42,820 nt of DNA, from contig NXFV01000109.1 in NCBI GenBank assembly GCA_002803225.1, forward strand, positions 1-42,820, in the 5' to 3' direction. The position numbers and the translations under genes were made by a program. This document shows positions 12,686 to 22,676 of this stretch, one piece after another. Positions within the stretch are counted from its first letter, which is position 1. Each line of letters begins with the position of its first letter. The stretch is from Gamarada debralockiae. Lineage: Eukaryota; Ascomycota; Leotiomycetes; Helotiales; Hyphodiscaceae. Below the pieces are notes generated by a model. The model saw only the letters and a list, made by a program, of their open reading frames with translations. It was not told the origin of the DNA and ran no database searches.

Positions 12686-13010
12686 ATTCGATGTCATGAA
12701 TAAGCTTTTTGAATTATCATGTGTGTAGGAAGGTGGGGTTTATAAATCAACTTCCATATCGTAAAAGCAGTGTATGGCAATTGTTTCAAGAGTATAACAG
12801 AACGGTAGTCGTCAGCGAGTCTATTCCGCTAGCGACAAAGATTTTGCCACTCTAATAGCCCTTCACGTAGAGGCAAGCAAAAGCAACAGGAAATCATCCA
12901 TTGTGAAATCAGAAATCGAAAAGAACCAAGCTATCGTAACAATCGAACATTCCCATGTCTTTGTGGCAACACACTGAGCCTTACGACCCTCATTGCAATG
13001 CAGCGCAATC

Positions 13011-15354
13011 TCACAACCCTTCTCCTGGAGTGCCTTCACCTGCATCTCCGGCTTGAGGCTCAATGCCATGAAAAGCATCTCCGAAAGCAGAATCATCCAT
13101 GCCGACGTCCATATCTAGGTCTCCAAGATCACCCATGGCATCGGCACCAGTTTCCATATCACCGTAGGAAGCCAATGCATCACCAGCAGAGTCCAGATCT
13201 CCAAGATCAGCGAAGTCATTTGGGCTTGTGCTGAAGTCAGGCAATGGGGTATTATCTGTAGTAGACATATGAATGGTTGCCTGAGGCGTAGATGTGGAGG
13301 TAATTGGCGCTTGAGGCGTAGAAGTCGAAGTCATGGCTGGCATGGGAGAAGGCTCAGAAGCTGTCGCTGTTGTGGCTGGCGGAGGACCTTCAGTAGATGG
13401 CCCAGCGTCAGGCGCAGGCGAAATGCCACCAGGAGGGATGACGACCCAGTCTCCGGTACCAGTAGCATCCGTAGAAGTAGCTTGTTCGCTGGCGTCAGCC
13501 ATGCTGACATCTGCCGCTGCAGGCCCTTCCTGGGGAGGTTGAGCGGGAGCTTGAGGCGAGGCAACATTCAAATTGCTTGGTGTTCCAGCAGCAGAATGCT
13601 GTTGCAGAAGAGCGGTAGCTTGCGGTGTATAGGAGTTGCTTCCAGGAGTAGCATCAGACGACAGCCCAGTGCGGTATTGATCCAGCATTCCAGCAGCAGA
13701 ATTGCCCATGTCCATATCGGAATCGCCAACTAAGACGCCACTTTGCGGAGTTCCATTCATTGACTGGGGCGCCGATGGAGGGGCGGATGGAGGAGCAGAT
13801 TTCTGTGGACTTGGAACATTCGCCGGCGGAGTTGGGGGCAAAGGTGCAGCTTCTTCATAGCCACCATCTTGAATGCGGCGCAATTCTTGCACCGCAACTG
13901 CGTGGCGACCAAGTGATGCTTCAACCTGTGCGAGAATATCGTCGACCTTTGATGGAACGCGGGTAATGACCTTGTCCCCATTCTCATCCTCATCGATCTT
14001 GCCTTCGAGGCGCCAGTATTCGGGACCCATATCAGAAGGATTCGTAACGGCAGTGCGGAGCTCTTTCTCCGCGTGAGTGACAAGGGAACCTCGTTGGAAT
14101 TTGGCCATTCGCTTTGCATGCTTTGCCTTCATTTTCTCGATCTCCTTGTTCGTCTCAGCTATGCGCTCGGTGGCTCTCTTGCGGAATTCATCAGCCTTCT
14201 CAGGATCTAGGCGACCAACATAATTGTGCTTCACAACATCTTTGTCAGGATCAAGAGGTGCATCGAAGAACCCTTCGGTGAGGTTTGCTAATTCGCCACG
14301 AACGCCAAGTCCAAGATCTGCCGGGATGATCTGATTGATGGAGTATGGCGATGAGAGGATCTCTTCCATCCACTCATGGTTCTGCTTGTATCTGCTTAAA
14401 CTGATTTCGCGAGGTGTCATATGGTCGAAGAGATCTCCACGAGAGGTGTCTTCTTCGTCGTCAACGTCAAGGACTGCGTGGGGGTTGTTTGTAGCTGCGC
14501 TCTGGCCGGCATTTGCTTGAGTTCGGGGTCTTTTTGCAGGTGGACCAGCAGAGGTGTGCTGCGTAGGATACGCCATTGTTTGTGGCATTCTTGCTGGTGG
14601 TACGTTCCCCCCATATATTGGTGGTCCGCGAGCTGCGGCTCGAGGAAATTGAATCTGGGGCCAGTTCGATCGATCGGAAAGCATGAACTCCTTTTGAACG
14701 ATCTGCCCTTGTGAATGTAGGTATGCTCTTGTATTCATCGTAGCTTGGACTCGCATATCGACAGGAATGAGGTTGTAGGGGACTCGATCATTGGGATCGG
14801 CTTGGCCATAATGAACAATCCACAGGCTAGTATCTGGTGTCGGGCCGTTATGATTGGGGAATTTGGAAGGGAGGAGACGATAGCGACGACGGGAGTGAGT
14901 TGCGACGGGTTCACCGGGAGCGTATCCGGTCTTGTGAGCGTACATTTCGAGAGTCTAGAGTCACGTCAGCGATTGCCTTAAATTGAGTTAGGCCAACATA
15001 CATAACCTCCATTGATCTCGAGCTGAAATGCGGTCTCTTGCGGTGCCCAAACGTAACCATCGCTAGGAAACTCATTGCCCAAGGCGGGTGTCTGCCAGAC
15101 GAGAAGGATTGTGCCATCCGCAGGTCGATCGAGGTATGTCCAGTAAAAGGGAGCTTGATCGCGGGTTATCTTCGGTGCTCCAAGAAGCCATTCTGCCACT
15201 TTGTCTGGATGAATCGATGGGAGAAGTGGAAATCGGTATGTTGAAAGGAGGTGAACATGTGGTAGCTGGGTTGATGTCAGTAAACAATTTCTCAGGAGGT
15301 TTGCGACGGAAGCCTTACCAATTCGCGAGAAATGCCATTGCTTGGGTCTTGCAT
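13011..15354 (-). CDS. ssr4: SWI/SNF and RSC complex subunit Ssr4-like, 747 aa
   Basis: Three exons on the minus strand: 15354-15319, 15265-15002 and 14954-13011, with GT-AG introns of 53 and 47 nt. Total 2244 nt in frame. The N-terminal ~180 residues match the fungal Ssr4 (DUF1750) domain: HVHLLSTYRFPLLPSIHP, KVAEWLLGAPKI, FYWTYLDRPADGTILLVWQ, FPSDGYVWA, then YTLEMYAHKTGYAPGEPVA across the second junction. The middle is a charged helical region (RKRATERIAETNKEIEKMKAKH). The last ~270 residues are low-complexity P/S/T/A sequence ending in an acidic DMDVGMDDSAFGDAFHG tail. Ssr4 is a nuclear accessory subunit of fungal chromatin remodellers. The start MQDPSNGISREL is short and inferred from the splice fit; an upstream exon cannot be excluded. 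A TCACGTGA palindrome lies about 160 nt upstream. Confidence 0.85.
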
Positions 15355-15515
15355 CTTGCAAGATTGTGCGCCTGAGCCAGGAGCGTGTGGAAATAGGCGA
15401 CTATGAATGAAAGAGGTTGTGATGGCGAAGGAGATAGTACTCTGTCAGTGGATGTCTTTCAGATGTTCGCAAAGGTCGACAAATTCAACGCGACGACGTG
15501 AACTCGCTAAGGAGC

Positions 15516-15525
15516 ATCACGTGAT
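15516..15525. promoter_or_regulatory. palindromic E-box ATCACGTGAT upstream of ssr4
   Basis: A perfect 10-bp palindrome centred on CACGTG lies about 160 nt upstream of the ssr4 start codon and between ssr4 and the 3' end of the next minus-strand gene. CACGTG sites bind bHLH factors such as Cbf1/Cpf1 in fungi. Use here is inference. Confidence 0.35.
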
Positions 15526-15643
15526 GAACCCTTGTGAACCTCAGTCAGCCATCTTCTGTCTTTTGAATGATCGAACTTACACGTTTCCTCCTCCACTCCT
15601 CCAAGTCTATCTTGGTATGTCCAGAGTACACCGAGTCCCACCA

Positions 15644-16962
15644 CTAATCCATATCACCCAGCTTGATTCGTTCAGCTTGTCTGACCGCGATGGCCTTTTT
15701 GATGAGCGGGTTGACTTCGTCGATATAATCCGGAAATCCTTGACCTGGAATGAAATGTCAGGGCGTTTGAGTCACTGAAATTAACTGAACGATTTAAAAA
15801 GAATTCCTTGCAGTTCCATTCTGGCGTTGCAGCCGGAGCTGCTACCAGTGTAGCCGAAACTGGTGGTGAAGCTGCGAAGTTAGTCGTTGAAATCAAGTGA
15901 AAGATTCAGGATCGGGGTTGTGGATAACGAGACGAAATGAACGGCTGCAATCAAGTGAACGATTCAAAATGGAGTGCTTACTCAACGAAGCTGGTGTGGG
16001 AGCCAGAGCTGTTGGGTTGGTAGATTGGAAAGGCAGGGAAGTTATGGGAGCAGGGGTAGGCGTTGCTGGGACTGCTGGACATTGTCAGTCGCTGAATCGA
16101 AATGAACGATTGAGAATCATAATTAACTGGCTCTTCCATCTCGTCATCCCCCTGAAGAGGAGCGGTTGGTGCTACTATCCGGGATTTCAAACGCTGAAAT
16201 TAGATGAGCGACTGAAAGTGCTTACCGTCTGGATCGGAGCAGCCGCTGCCCAAACTCCAATACGGGTATTGTCTGCAGCGGCGGACAAACGAGAGAAGAA
16301 GGATCCGGCATTGGTGGGGAGGGGGAAGGGGGTTCGTTCAGGAGGAGAGGGATCCTCATCCTCATCCTCATCTCTTTCCTGATCTGGGGCTTGTCAATAG
16401 CTGAAAGCAGGTGAATGATTGAGATAGAATTACCTTCATCATCATCGCCATCTTCGCTGTCATCTTCGCTATCGTCTTCGCTATCGTCTTCGCTATCGTC
16501 TTCGTTATCGTCTTCCTCACCACCTTCGTCCTCTCGACCTTCTTCTTCGACACCTTCTTGGCCTGGAAAGTTACGTGGCTGAAACCAAGTGAAAGATTCA
16601 AGCGGGTGTCTTCCCTTCCTTTTCTTCTCCTTCTTCTTCCTTCTCCTCGGCTTCTTCCTCTATGAAACGTTAGTCGTTGAAACTACATGGGCGATTCGAG
16701 AGTATAATTACCTTCTTTTTCCTCCGTGGGAGGGTTTTCTAGCTCTGAATCTAGTGATAGCCACCATCAGTCAAATCCTTAAGATCAAGTGAACGATTCA
16801 GGATCACTAGACCCAACGAAATACCAGATCATCCTTGATTCCAATCGCTTAAAACATCTGAATGATTTTGTTGGCTAAAGCCGCTAACTTTTGGTGGCGG
16901 AGTATCCGGGGAGATACTCCGGATCCTCTGATGTTCTTGAAGGAGATTCTGGTGGGTGCCAT
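15644..16962 (-). CDS. unrecognised acidic protein gene split by hairpin intron-like elements (possibly decaying)
   Basis: Protein-like pieces on the minus strand join into one long frame if repeated hairpin elements are removed. ATG 16962 starts MAPTRISFKNIRGSG. Next come KMIWYFVGSSDP, an E/K-rich stretch, an EDDS repeat (16562-16434), TPFPLPTNAGSFFSRLSAAA, APTAPLQGDDEMEEP, a P/T/A-rich segment, and the end DYIDEVNPLIKKAIAVRQAE to TAG 15644. Clear GT-AG elements are 16711-16660 and 16433-16384, and probably 16888-16834 (AAG acceptor) and 15981-15872. Elements at 16614-16563, 16126-16066, 15806-15745 and about 16800-16751 lack a GT at the expected 5' end. The one at 16225-16175 has GT but does not keep frame with its TAG acceptor. 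Either the gene is decaying at its splice sites or these introns are excised unusually. I do not recognise the protein; exon compositions agree with each other, which supports one product. Confidence 0.5.
16351..16372. repeat. short CTCATC tandem repeat in coding sequence
   Basis: Copies of a TCCTCA-type hexamer encode a D/E run in the acidic gene on the minus strand. It is a simple-sequence tract liable to length change. Confidence 0.6.
16463..16515. repeat. 12-bp tandem repeat (CTTCGCTATCGT)
   Basis: About four copies, the last slightly changed (CTTCGTTATCGT). On the minus strand they encode repeated EDDS units in an acidic stretch of the split gene. Exact repeat identity suggests recent replication slippage. 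Confidence 0.7.
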
Positions 16963-16989
16963 GGTCGAATGTTTGGGCGTGAATGCTTG

Positions 16990-17176
16990 AATCGTAGAAA
17001 TTTTGTGAACGATTGGAGGACTGGATTTATGATAGAGTTGGAAGGAGAAAAGGGGAAAGTTGGGAGGGGACGAGTTGCGTATATGCTTGACATTGACAGC
17101 AGGAGGGTGGACAAAAGTGGGCTCGGCTATTGTCAAAATCTAAAAATTGTGCATCGCTCACCACTAGTCAACGATT
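16990..17176 (-). repeat. two hairpin elements upstream of the acidic gene's start
   Basis: Hairpin 16990-17014 (arms AATCGTA and AACGATT on plus) lies just before ATG 16962. Hairpin 17153-17176 is a weaker relative; on the minus strand it is followed by an ATTTTTAG end. They are in the same orientation as the introns of the gene and could sit in 5' UTR introns. No coding frame requires their removal. Confidence 0.4.
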
Positions 17177-17367
17177 CAAACCTAGGACAAATAGGGATCA
17201 CAATGGGCTACCAGGTAAGTGGCGTTTCAAATTCTTCCAATGTTTTGAATAATTGTAATGATGAATTTGTCTAGCTGCTGTGAGATCCTCCTCGTGCCAG
17301 TCCGTGACATCGCGAGGTAAGCGAAATGCCCCTCGATTGCTGAACCCAAGCCAACGATTCACATCGC

Positions 17368-17957
17368 CACATATCCAAGCCCAATACGGCATATGAACAG
17401 TCAAAATATTCCCTTCCGTGAATATTCGTCTAGTTCTGAGTCCAGTGTTGATGTTACTACCACACGCTCTCTACCGGATGCTGTGCACAATCACCTCACC
17501 TTTACCATACTATCTCCTGTTGTCCGTTCCTATAGTCAACCCAAGCCCCACTACAATCCAAAAAATTTCTGAACAACGGTTCAAATCAACTGAGGGAAAG
17601 AGATTAAGGAGGCGCATCGAGATTGATCTCTGGAAGTGTGATTAAATTCGATATACCTAAGAGCTTAGGTCATTGCTCTGCGTACACCTAGCTAGCGCCA
17701 CTACGATGCGCTCTACGCGCGTTAAAAATCATGATGCATCTTTAATTTATGCGATAAGTTACAATAAAATAGACAGTTCTTTATTTTCTTTGTCCCCTTT
17801 AAGAAAGCACTAGCCTAGTGATAAATAGAGTACCTGTACTCGTAGAACCTTTTCCTTCTCTCTTTAGCTTAGTATTTTCGTAAATACAGTACCTTCGTCG
17901 AAGCGTCTCTCCACATGAGACCCCTTTTCGTCGCGCTGTCACAAAATACCCCTGAAC
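17368..17957. other. intergenic, AT-rich, no gene
   Basis: No protein-like frame. From about 17640 the composition becomes A/T-rich with dispersed TA steps, resembling eroded repeat sequence. It contains the 3' flank of the Clr5-ankyrin gene. Confidence 0.3.
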
Positions 17958-20900
17958 CTACCACAACAACTTTCCCTGACCATATGAGGAATCCATCTCT
18001 TCCCGAAGCCACGAGATAGGGTTATTTAGTGACTCATCGATGCTCTCGTAGCTCCTGAGCAAGTCAGCCACCGCAAAGTGTATGTTATTCTCTGCAAACT
18101 CGACAGCTCTCTTAAACCCCGTTTCCGGATTCCCCTTGGCCCCGGCGTTGAGGAGTAGCTGTACCATGTCCAACCTCCCATGCTCAGCGGCGCCTTCAAC
18201 AGCAGTCCGTCCATGTTCCTCTGCGCCGGGAGCATTCACGTTCGCTCCTTGCTCAATTAGAATCTGGGCAAATTTGAGGTGCCCCATTATCGCAGCGCCT
18301 TGAAGAGCAGTAATGCCGCCCACCCGTGCCGGCTCGGCATTGACTTCGGCGCCGTGATGTAGAAGCAGTTCGAGGATTTCCATGTTTGGAACCTGGGCGG
18401 ATGCAGCCATTTGAAGAGCTGTTCTCCCAAACCGCTCACCGGCAGTGGCATTGACATCAGAGCCCCGTGATATAAGGAGCATGACGGCCTCTAAGTTTGA
18501 CTCGCCTGCTATTTCTTGAAGTGGAGTTCGCATTCCTGTAGGCTTGATATCGTCATTGAATTGGTTATTGTCCAGCTCTTCAATTGGATTTCGGATAGGT
18601 CGTTCTGGTTCTCGATCTTCAAGATGAGCTCCCGCTTTCAGGACCAAATGTATGCATTCTGCCCGGTTGCCAGAGGCCAGGCGATGCAGAAGGACACTTC
18701 TTTGGCCGTCCCGCCTTCTCACTGAAGCACCCATGCCCAGTAGTTTTTGGAACATCTGGAACATTGCACAAGCTGAAGAATCCTCCTCATCCCCGTCTTG
18801 TGGGCTCATCTCGTGATCCGCCAGGGCTTCCAACACCGTCAAGCCGCCTGACTCAGCTGGTGGAGCGTTGACATCGGCGCCAGCATCGATAAGAAGAGAC
18901 ATTATATCGAGATTCCCATTTTCAGCTGCCGCTTGCAATGCCGTTCGACCCCCATCAGGTTTCGCAGGATAATTGACATCTGCGCCAATATGAATGAAAT
19001 AATCCACACCAATGATATTACCCCTAGATGCTGCGGCTTGAAGGCTGGTGAGTCGCCGCCCGTATCCATTAACTGGCGAACCTCCGTCAATAATTCTGCA
19101 GTAAAGCATAAGAATATTGGATTCACTTTCCCACTCGAGTATTATGAACTCGAGTATCATGGGCCCAAATCTTGACATATCGGAACTGGAAAACAAGAGA
19201 GAAAACATTATCCAAATATCGTTTCTTTCGATAATCCTTTCCAATATCATTGTCAAGGAGCGATCGTCCAGAGTCGCACCCCATGATAACAGAAGATGGA
19301 AGATGCCTCCGGAATCGTCCTCGTCTTCAACTTCTGTTGCAACGACAATTGGGAGCATTTTTTCAGTCCATGGGGCTTGATCACCAATTGATTCGAGCTG
19401 AGGGCCATTTGGACTCAGGCCATGTTTCAACAGAGACATGACTGCTCTGGTAGATTTGGTTCTGATGGCGCTGTAGAGTGCTTCGTAGAGCTGGGAGTCC
19501 TGGATGTTTTGATGTGCTAGGAGGAATCTGGACAAGGCACGAAAACCACCGCTAGCGGCATCAACTATTTCAAGGGCTGTCGGGGTCGCCCCACGATACT
19601 TCAGTATTATCTCATAAGTTCCGTTGTTCTCGATCTTCGCATATTCGAGGATGCTATTCCCGCCCGGCCAGATATCGCTTTCGAGATTAATACTATTTTC
19701 GAGGAGAGCCTCAACAATGTCTGCATTCCCTCTCCGGATGGCGACGGTGAGGGCCGTCTCGTAGCTGCCGTCGGTGAAACGGGTCGAGCTGAAGCGTTCA
19801 TTGACATCAGCGCCAGCACTTATCAGGTACTCTACCATCGAGAGTTGATTTGCATCAACCGCCTGACTGAGAATCGTACCCTCCAGGGACTTATTTGAGG
19901 ACAGATCAGCGCCAGCATCAACCAACAGCTCTGCCTCTTTGACACAAGGAGTTCTCGCGATATAATAGAGCAGCCGACTCCCTGCCGCTCCAGATATTAG
20001 TCTTCGGTCTGCTGCGGACAGCAGAGTTCGAAGAATGTTGATATCCCGCTCCGACATGGCTGGAGGCTGGGCCAGCTTTCGGGGTAGCGCCATATACTTT
20101 GCCTTATACTCTGCCGTATACTCCGTATACTTTGCCGTTAGAGTTGCGATGCCCGCTTCGATAATCCGAACAGAGAATGCACTGATTGTTGGTGATTTCA
20201 TTTCAAGAAAAGAAGTCAAATCATGGACAGAGTCTTGATAAATGACCCAATTCAGGAAGGACTGCGTTTCAAGGTTGCTCAAAATGTTGTTAGATGAAAG
20301 GTACGCCACAGCCGAGAATAGCTGGACAAGGGACTCGCCCTTCGAAGGAGCCCAGAGTTCGTGCACTCTTCCTCTGCGTTTCGTGTAGTTTCGCAAGACA
20401 TTTTCGGTGAGGCGAAGAAGCTGGCTGAAAGATTCGGTTTCGACTCCTCCATCGATTGCTTGACAGAGAATGCATTCGATGCGACTGAACATCCTGCTCG
20501 TAGGAGGTTTGAATGTATGTCTTTGTAAATGCACATTCTCGTTACCGAGTTGCATCAGCCACTGTGAGGTTTGACTCGATTCGTGTTGTCGAAGTGCTAG
20601 GGTATTGGATTCTATTTAACACCTTGTCAGCGTTCGAACGTCCCTCATTAGCGGAGATCGTTACCAGGTAAGTAGGATTGTAACTGATGCCAAGGGAGAT
20701 TGAAGACGAAGTCTTGAAAGAAAGGATTTGGACTTGGACTTCTGTTCGACCATGACGGCGACCATGGATGGTGGGGGGGAGAGAAAGCCGCCACACTTTT
20801 GCATTCATGGCGAAACTCGCGCCCAGGAGATTTCTCTGCGAAGGGGGAAGTTAGCCTGGGTCTGCTGAGATCTATGTCCATTTCCGCAAACATGAACATG

Positions 20901-21640
20901 TCGGCAGCCAGGCAGTTAGTAGATAGCAAGTCTTGGGGCAGTTGGTGTGAGGGTATTTGTCGTGGGGTATTGTGTTGGAACGAACGTTCTGTCATATCAA
21001 GTGAATGATTTGCAATCAGAGAGGATGCCTCAGATGGCACTGGGCTGCAGACGAGCACTCTGCCTCCGTGTGCAAAATCAATATCTCGGGCTGCGCCTGT
21101 CGGTAAGCATGGTAGGCAACACAAAAGCGGTCACCGAACGTTACCTTGGGCCGGCAAAGCAGCTGATGAGGGTTCTTCATGGCCTCGACAACCATAGCGA
21201 AGAATCTCCCTTTCTACTCGCTTCGAGCCGATTCTTCGACCGTGAAAAAATACCGCTGACTGTTTCCCCTCTCGCTCGCGTTTCTTGATCCTCCGACTTA
21301 TTACAGCCCACTCCCTGGCTGTCACTTTCTTAAGGCCGCCGAATTGCTTCTTAAACTGTTTAATTCTTCTATCCCATTAGCACTGTCTCGCATGATCTCT
21401 TCCATTGGCAAACTTTACAGTTCATCCCAGCTTGCCTTCGGCTTCACCTTCTAAATGGGTTTTTTGGTTGGGGGGGAGGCGGTGGACGCGGCTCAGGGCA
21501 AAAACAACGACATCGTGTACTTACGTTACTCGGAGATCGTACTTCTCCTTCAGAAATGCCAGGGTTTCATGGGCGGTTTTGTCTTGCCCGATATACAAGG
21601 CTAGAACCTGCTCTTGGTACGGAGTCCAGTCCACGGGCAT
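17958..21640 (-). CDS. Clr5-domain ankyrin-repeat protein, 1141 aa
   Basis: Four exons on the minus strand fit one frame: 21640-21525, 21368-21145, 21096-20665 and 20611-17958. Introns are 156, 48 and 53 nt, all GT-AG. Total 3426 nt. Residues 3-60 form a Clr5 domain split by intron 1: DWTPYQEQVLALYIGQDKTA, FLKEKYDLRVT, then KQFKKQFGGLKKVTAREWA. A polar linker follows. The last ~600 residues carry about ten ankyrin-like units, such as ELLVDAGADLSSN, MVEYLISAGADVNE, TALQAAAENGNLDIMSLLID and TALQGAAIMGHLKFAQILIE. Clr5 was named from fission yeast silencing factors and is a predicted DNA- or protein-binding module; ankyrin repeats bind proteins. A nuclear scaffold or regulator role is inference. 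A stretch without repeats in the middle may be worn ankyrin units. No breaks are seen. Confidence 0.85.
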
Positions 21641-22676
21641 GGTGAGAAATAGACGAGCTCGACCTCCAAATTTTGGAACGGTTGCAGCACCTTCGCGAAG
21701 TTTCGTGCTTTCGCAAAAAGGCCAGGAAAGTCCGAGGCGATGCAATCGGGGACGGAATTCCTCATGTGTTTTCGTCTTCTGGGAGTTCGTCGGGGGTATT
21801 TATTTGGTCTGCTATCTTGGAAAATATTAGAAATTTTTGGGCTGGCCCTTGTGTCGCAGTACTTTTGGACGTGGCTTGGCACTAGTCACGCGATAATGCA
21901 GCGTTAATGCATGGACTTTCTGGCTGGCTGCCCGCTAATAGTCCATTGCAAAGGAGGCAACACGCAGGCAACTGGCCCTTTTGGAGTGGTCCAATTAGGA
22001 GTTGTCTCTTTAATTTGCCACAATTGTCTTGCCAATTTTCCAAGATTACGGCACTATTTATGCGGAAGCATTTGATCCGAAAATCAGCAATTCGTTACAT
22101 TTTAGAAAAAATAAAACCATATGACTTCAGCTTAGCGTTAGCTAAATTTGAAGGTCTTGCGAGCTACTGTGTGCCAGAAAATTATGGCTATGATTTTCAC
22201 GTGATTTTCTGTGCGATGCTAGCTTTCGATCATTTTCAGGGAAACATCACAAACAGCGAGATACGAGGTCGAAATATTTTTTGATTTTGCTATATTGATG
22301 GTATTCTGAAATCATCGTCGATATCGCAGTACAATGTTTTTAAGTTCAATTCCACACTAATTATTTTAGGTTCAGGCGTCTAGAGGCCGTAGGAATCATC
22401 TTAAAGGAACAGGAGTATGAGCGTAAGGTCGGAACAGTGGTAAAATAGGACCGTAAACTGTCTGTAAACAGACCGTGAGCTAGACTATTTGATGTACTAT
22501 ATATATGGGGTCTAAAACTTGCAAAAGAAGTAGTAGAACAGACGAATTGAAGATTTTGAAGCCTATTTTTGAACCAGTATCATATACACCATAGTATCAG
22601 AGTACTCATAGCAACAGGGAGAGGGGTGGTTGGTTGGACAGGTAAAGGTGTTGGTGGTGCAAGTGCTTAATAGGTG
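21641..22676. other. intergenic; possible worn copia-type LTR
   Basis: No gene is recognised. The piece from about 22380 to 22590 has a TATATATGGGG box and is followed at about 22593 by TAGTATCAGAGTAC. That resembles the initiator-tRNA primer site (TGGTATCAGAG) that follows the 5' LTR of many copia elements. No matching second LTR or pol gene lies in the window, so this is a weak call. Confidence 0.22.

Larger units (their letters stand above)
15745..16888 (-). repeat. cluster of hairpin introner-like elements inside the acidic gene
   Basis: Nine related elements of about 50-62 nt, one of them doubled to 110 nt, interrupt the gene. In sense (minus) orientation they share a start like GTAATT or GTAAGC, an arm like GAATCGTTCACTTG, a loop, and an arm like TTTCAACGACTAAC that carries the branch site, then a C/TAG end. 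The two arms are complementary (AATCGTT with AACGA/GCGATT), so each can fold as a stem-loop that hides the branch site. Element limits: 16834-16888, about 16751-16800, 16660-16711, 16563-16614, 16384-16433, 16175-16225, 16066-16126, 15872-15981 and 15745-15806. Repeated homologous introns of this type fit introner-like elements known from some ascomycetes. Confidence 0.72.

Noticed and set aside
13269..13733. Plus-strand 154-aa open frame opposite ssr4
   Set aside because: Low-complexity antisense of the P/S/T-rich ssr4 tail.
16368..16601. Basic K/T-rich open frame on the minus strand
   Set aside because: It is the shadow of the acidic EDDS frame in the next phase. It reads through a hairpin element and stops in the wrong context, while the acidic frame keeps phase on both sides.
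17338..17360. Further hairpin element copy (GATTGCTGAACCC ... AACGATTC)
   Set aside because: It resembles the family on one arm only; the arms are not complementary, so it was not counted.
20542..20808. 88-aa open frame on the minus strand upstream of the ankyrin frame
   Set aside because: It crosses intron 3 of the Clr5-ankyrin gene in another frame. The spliced model gives a continuous 1141-aa protein.
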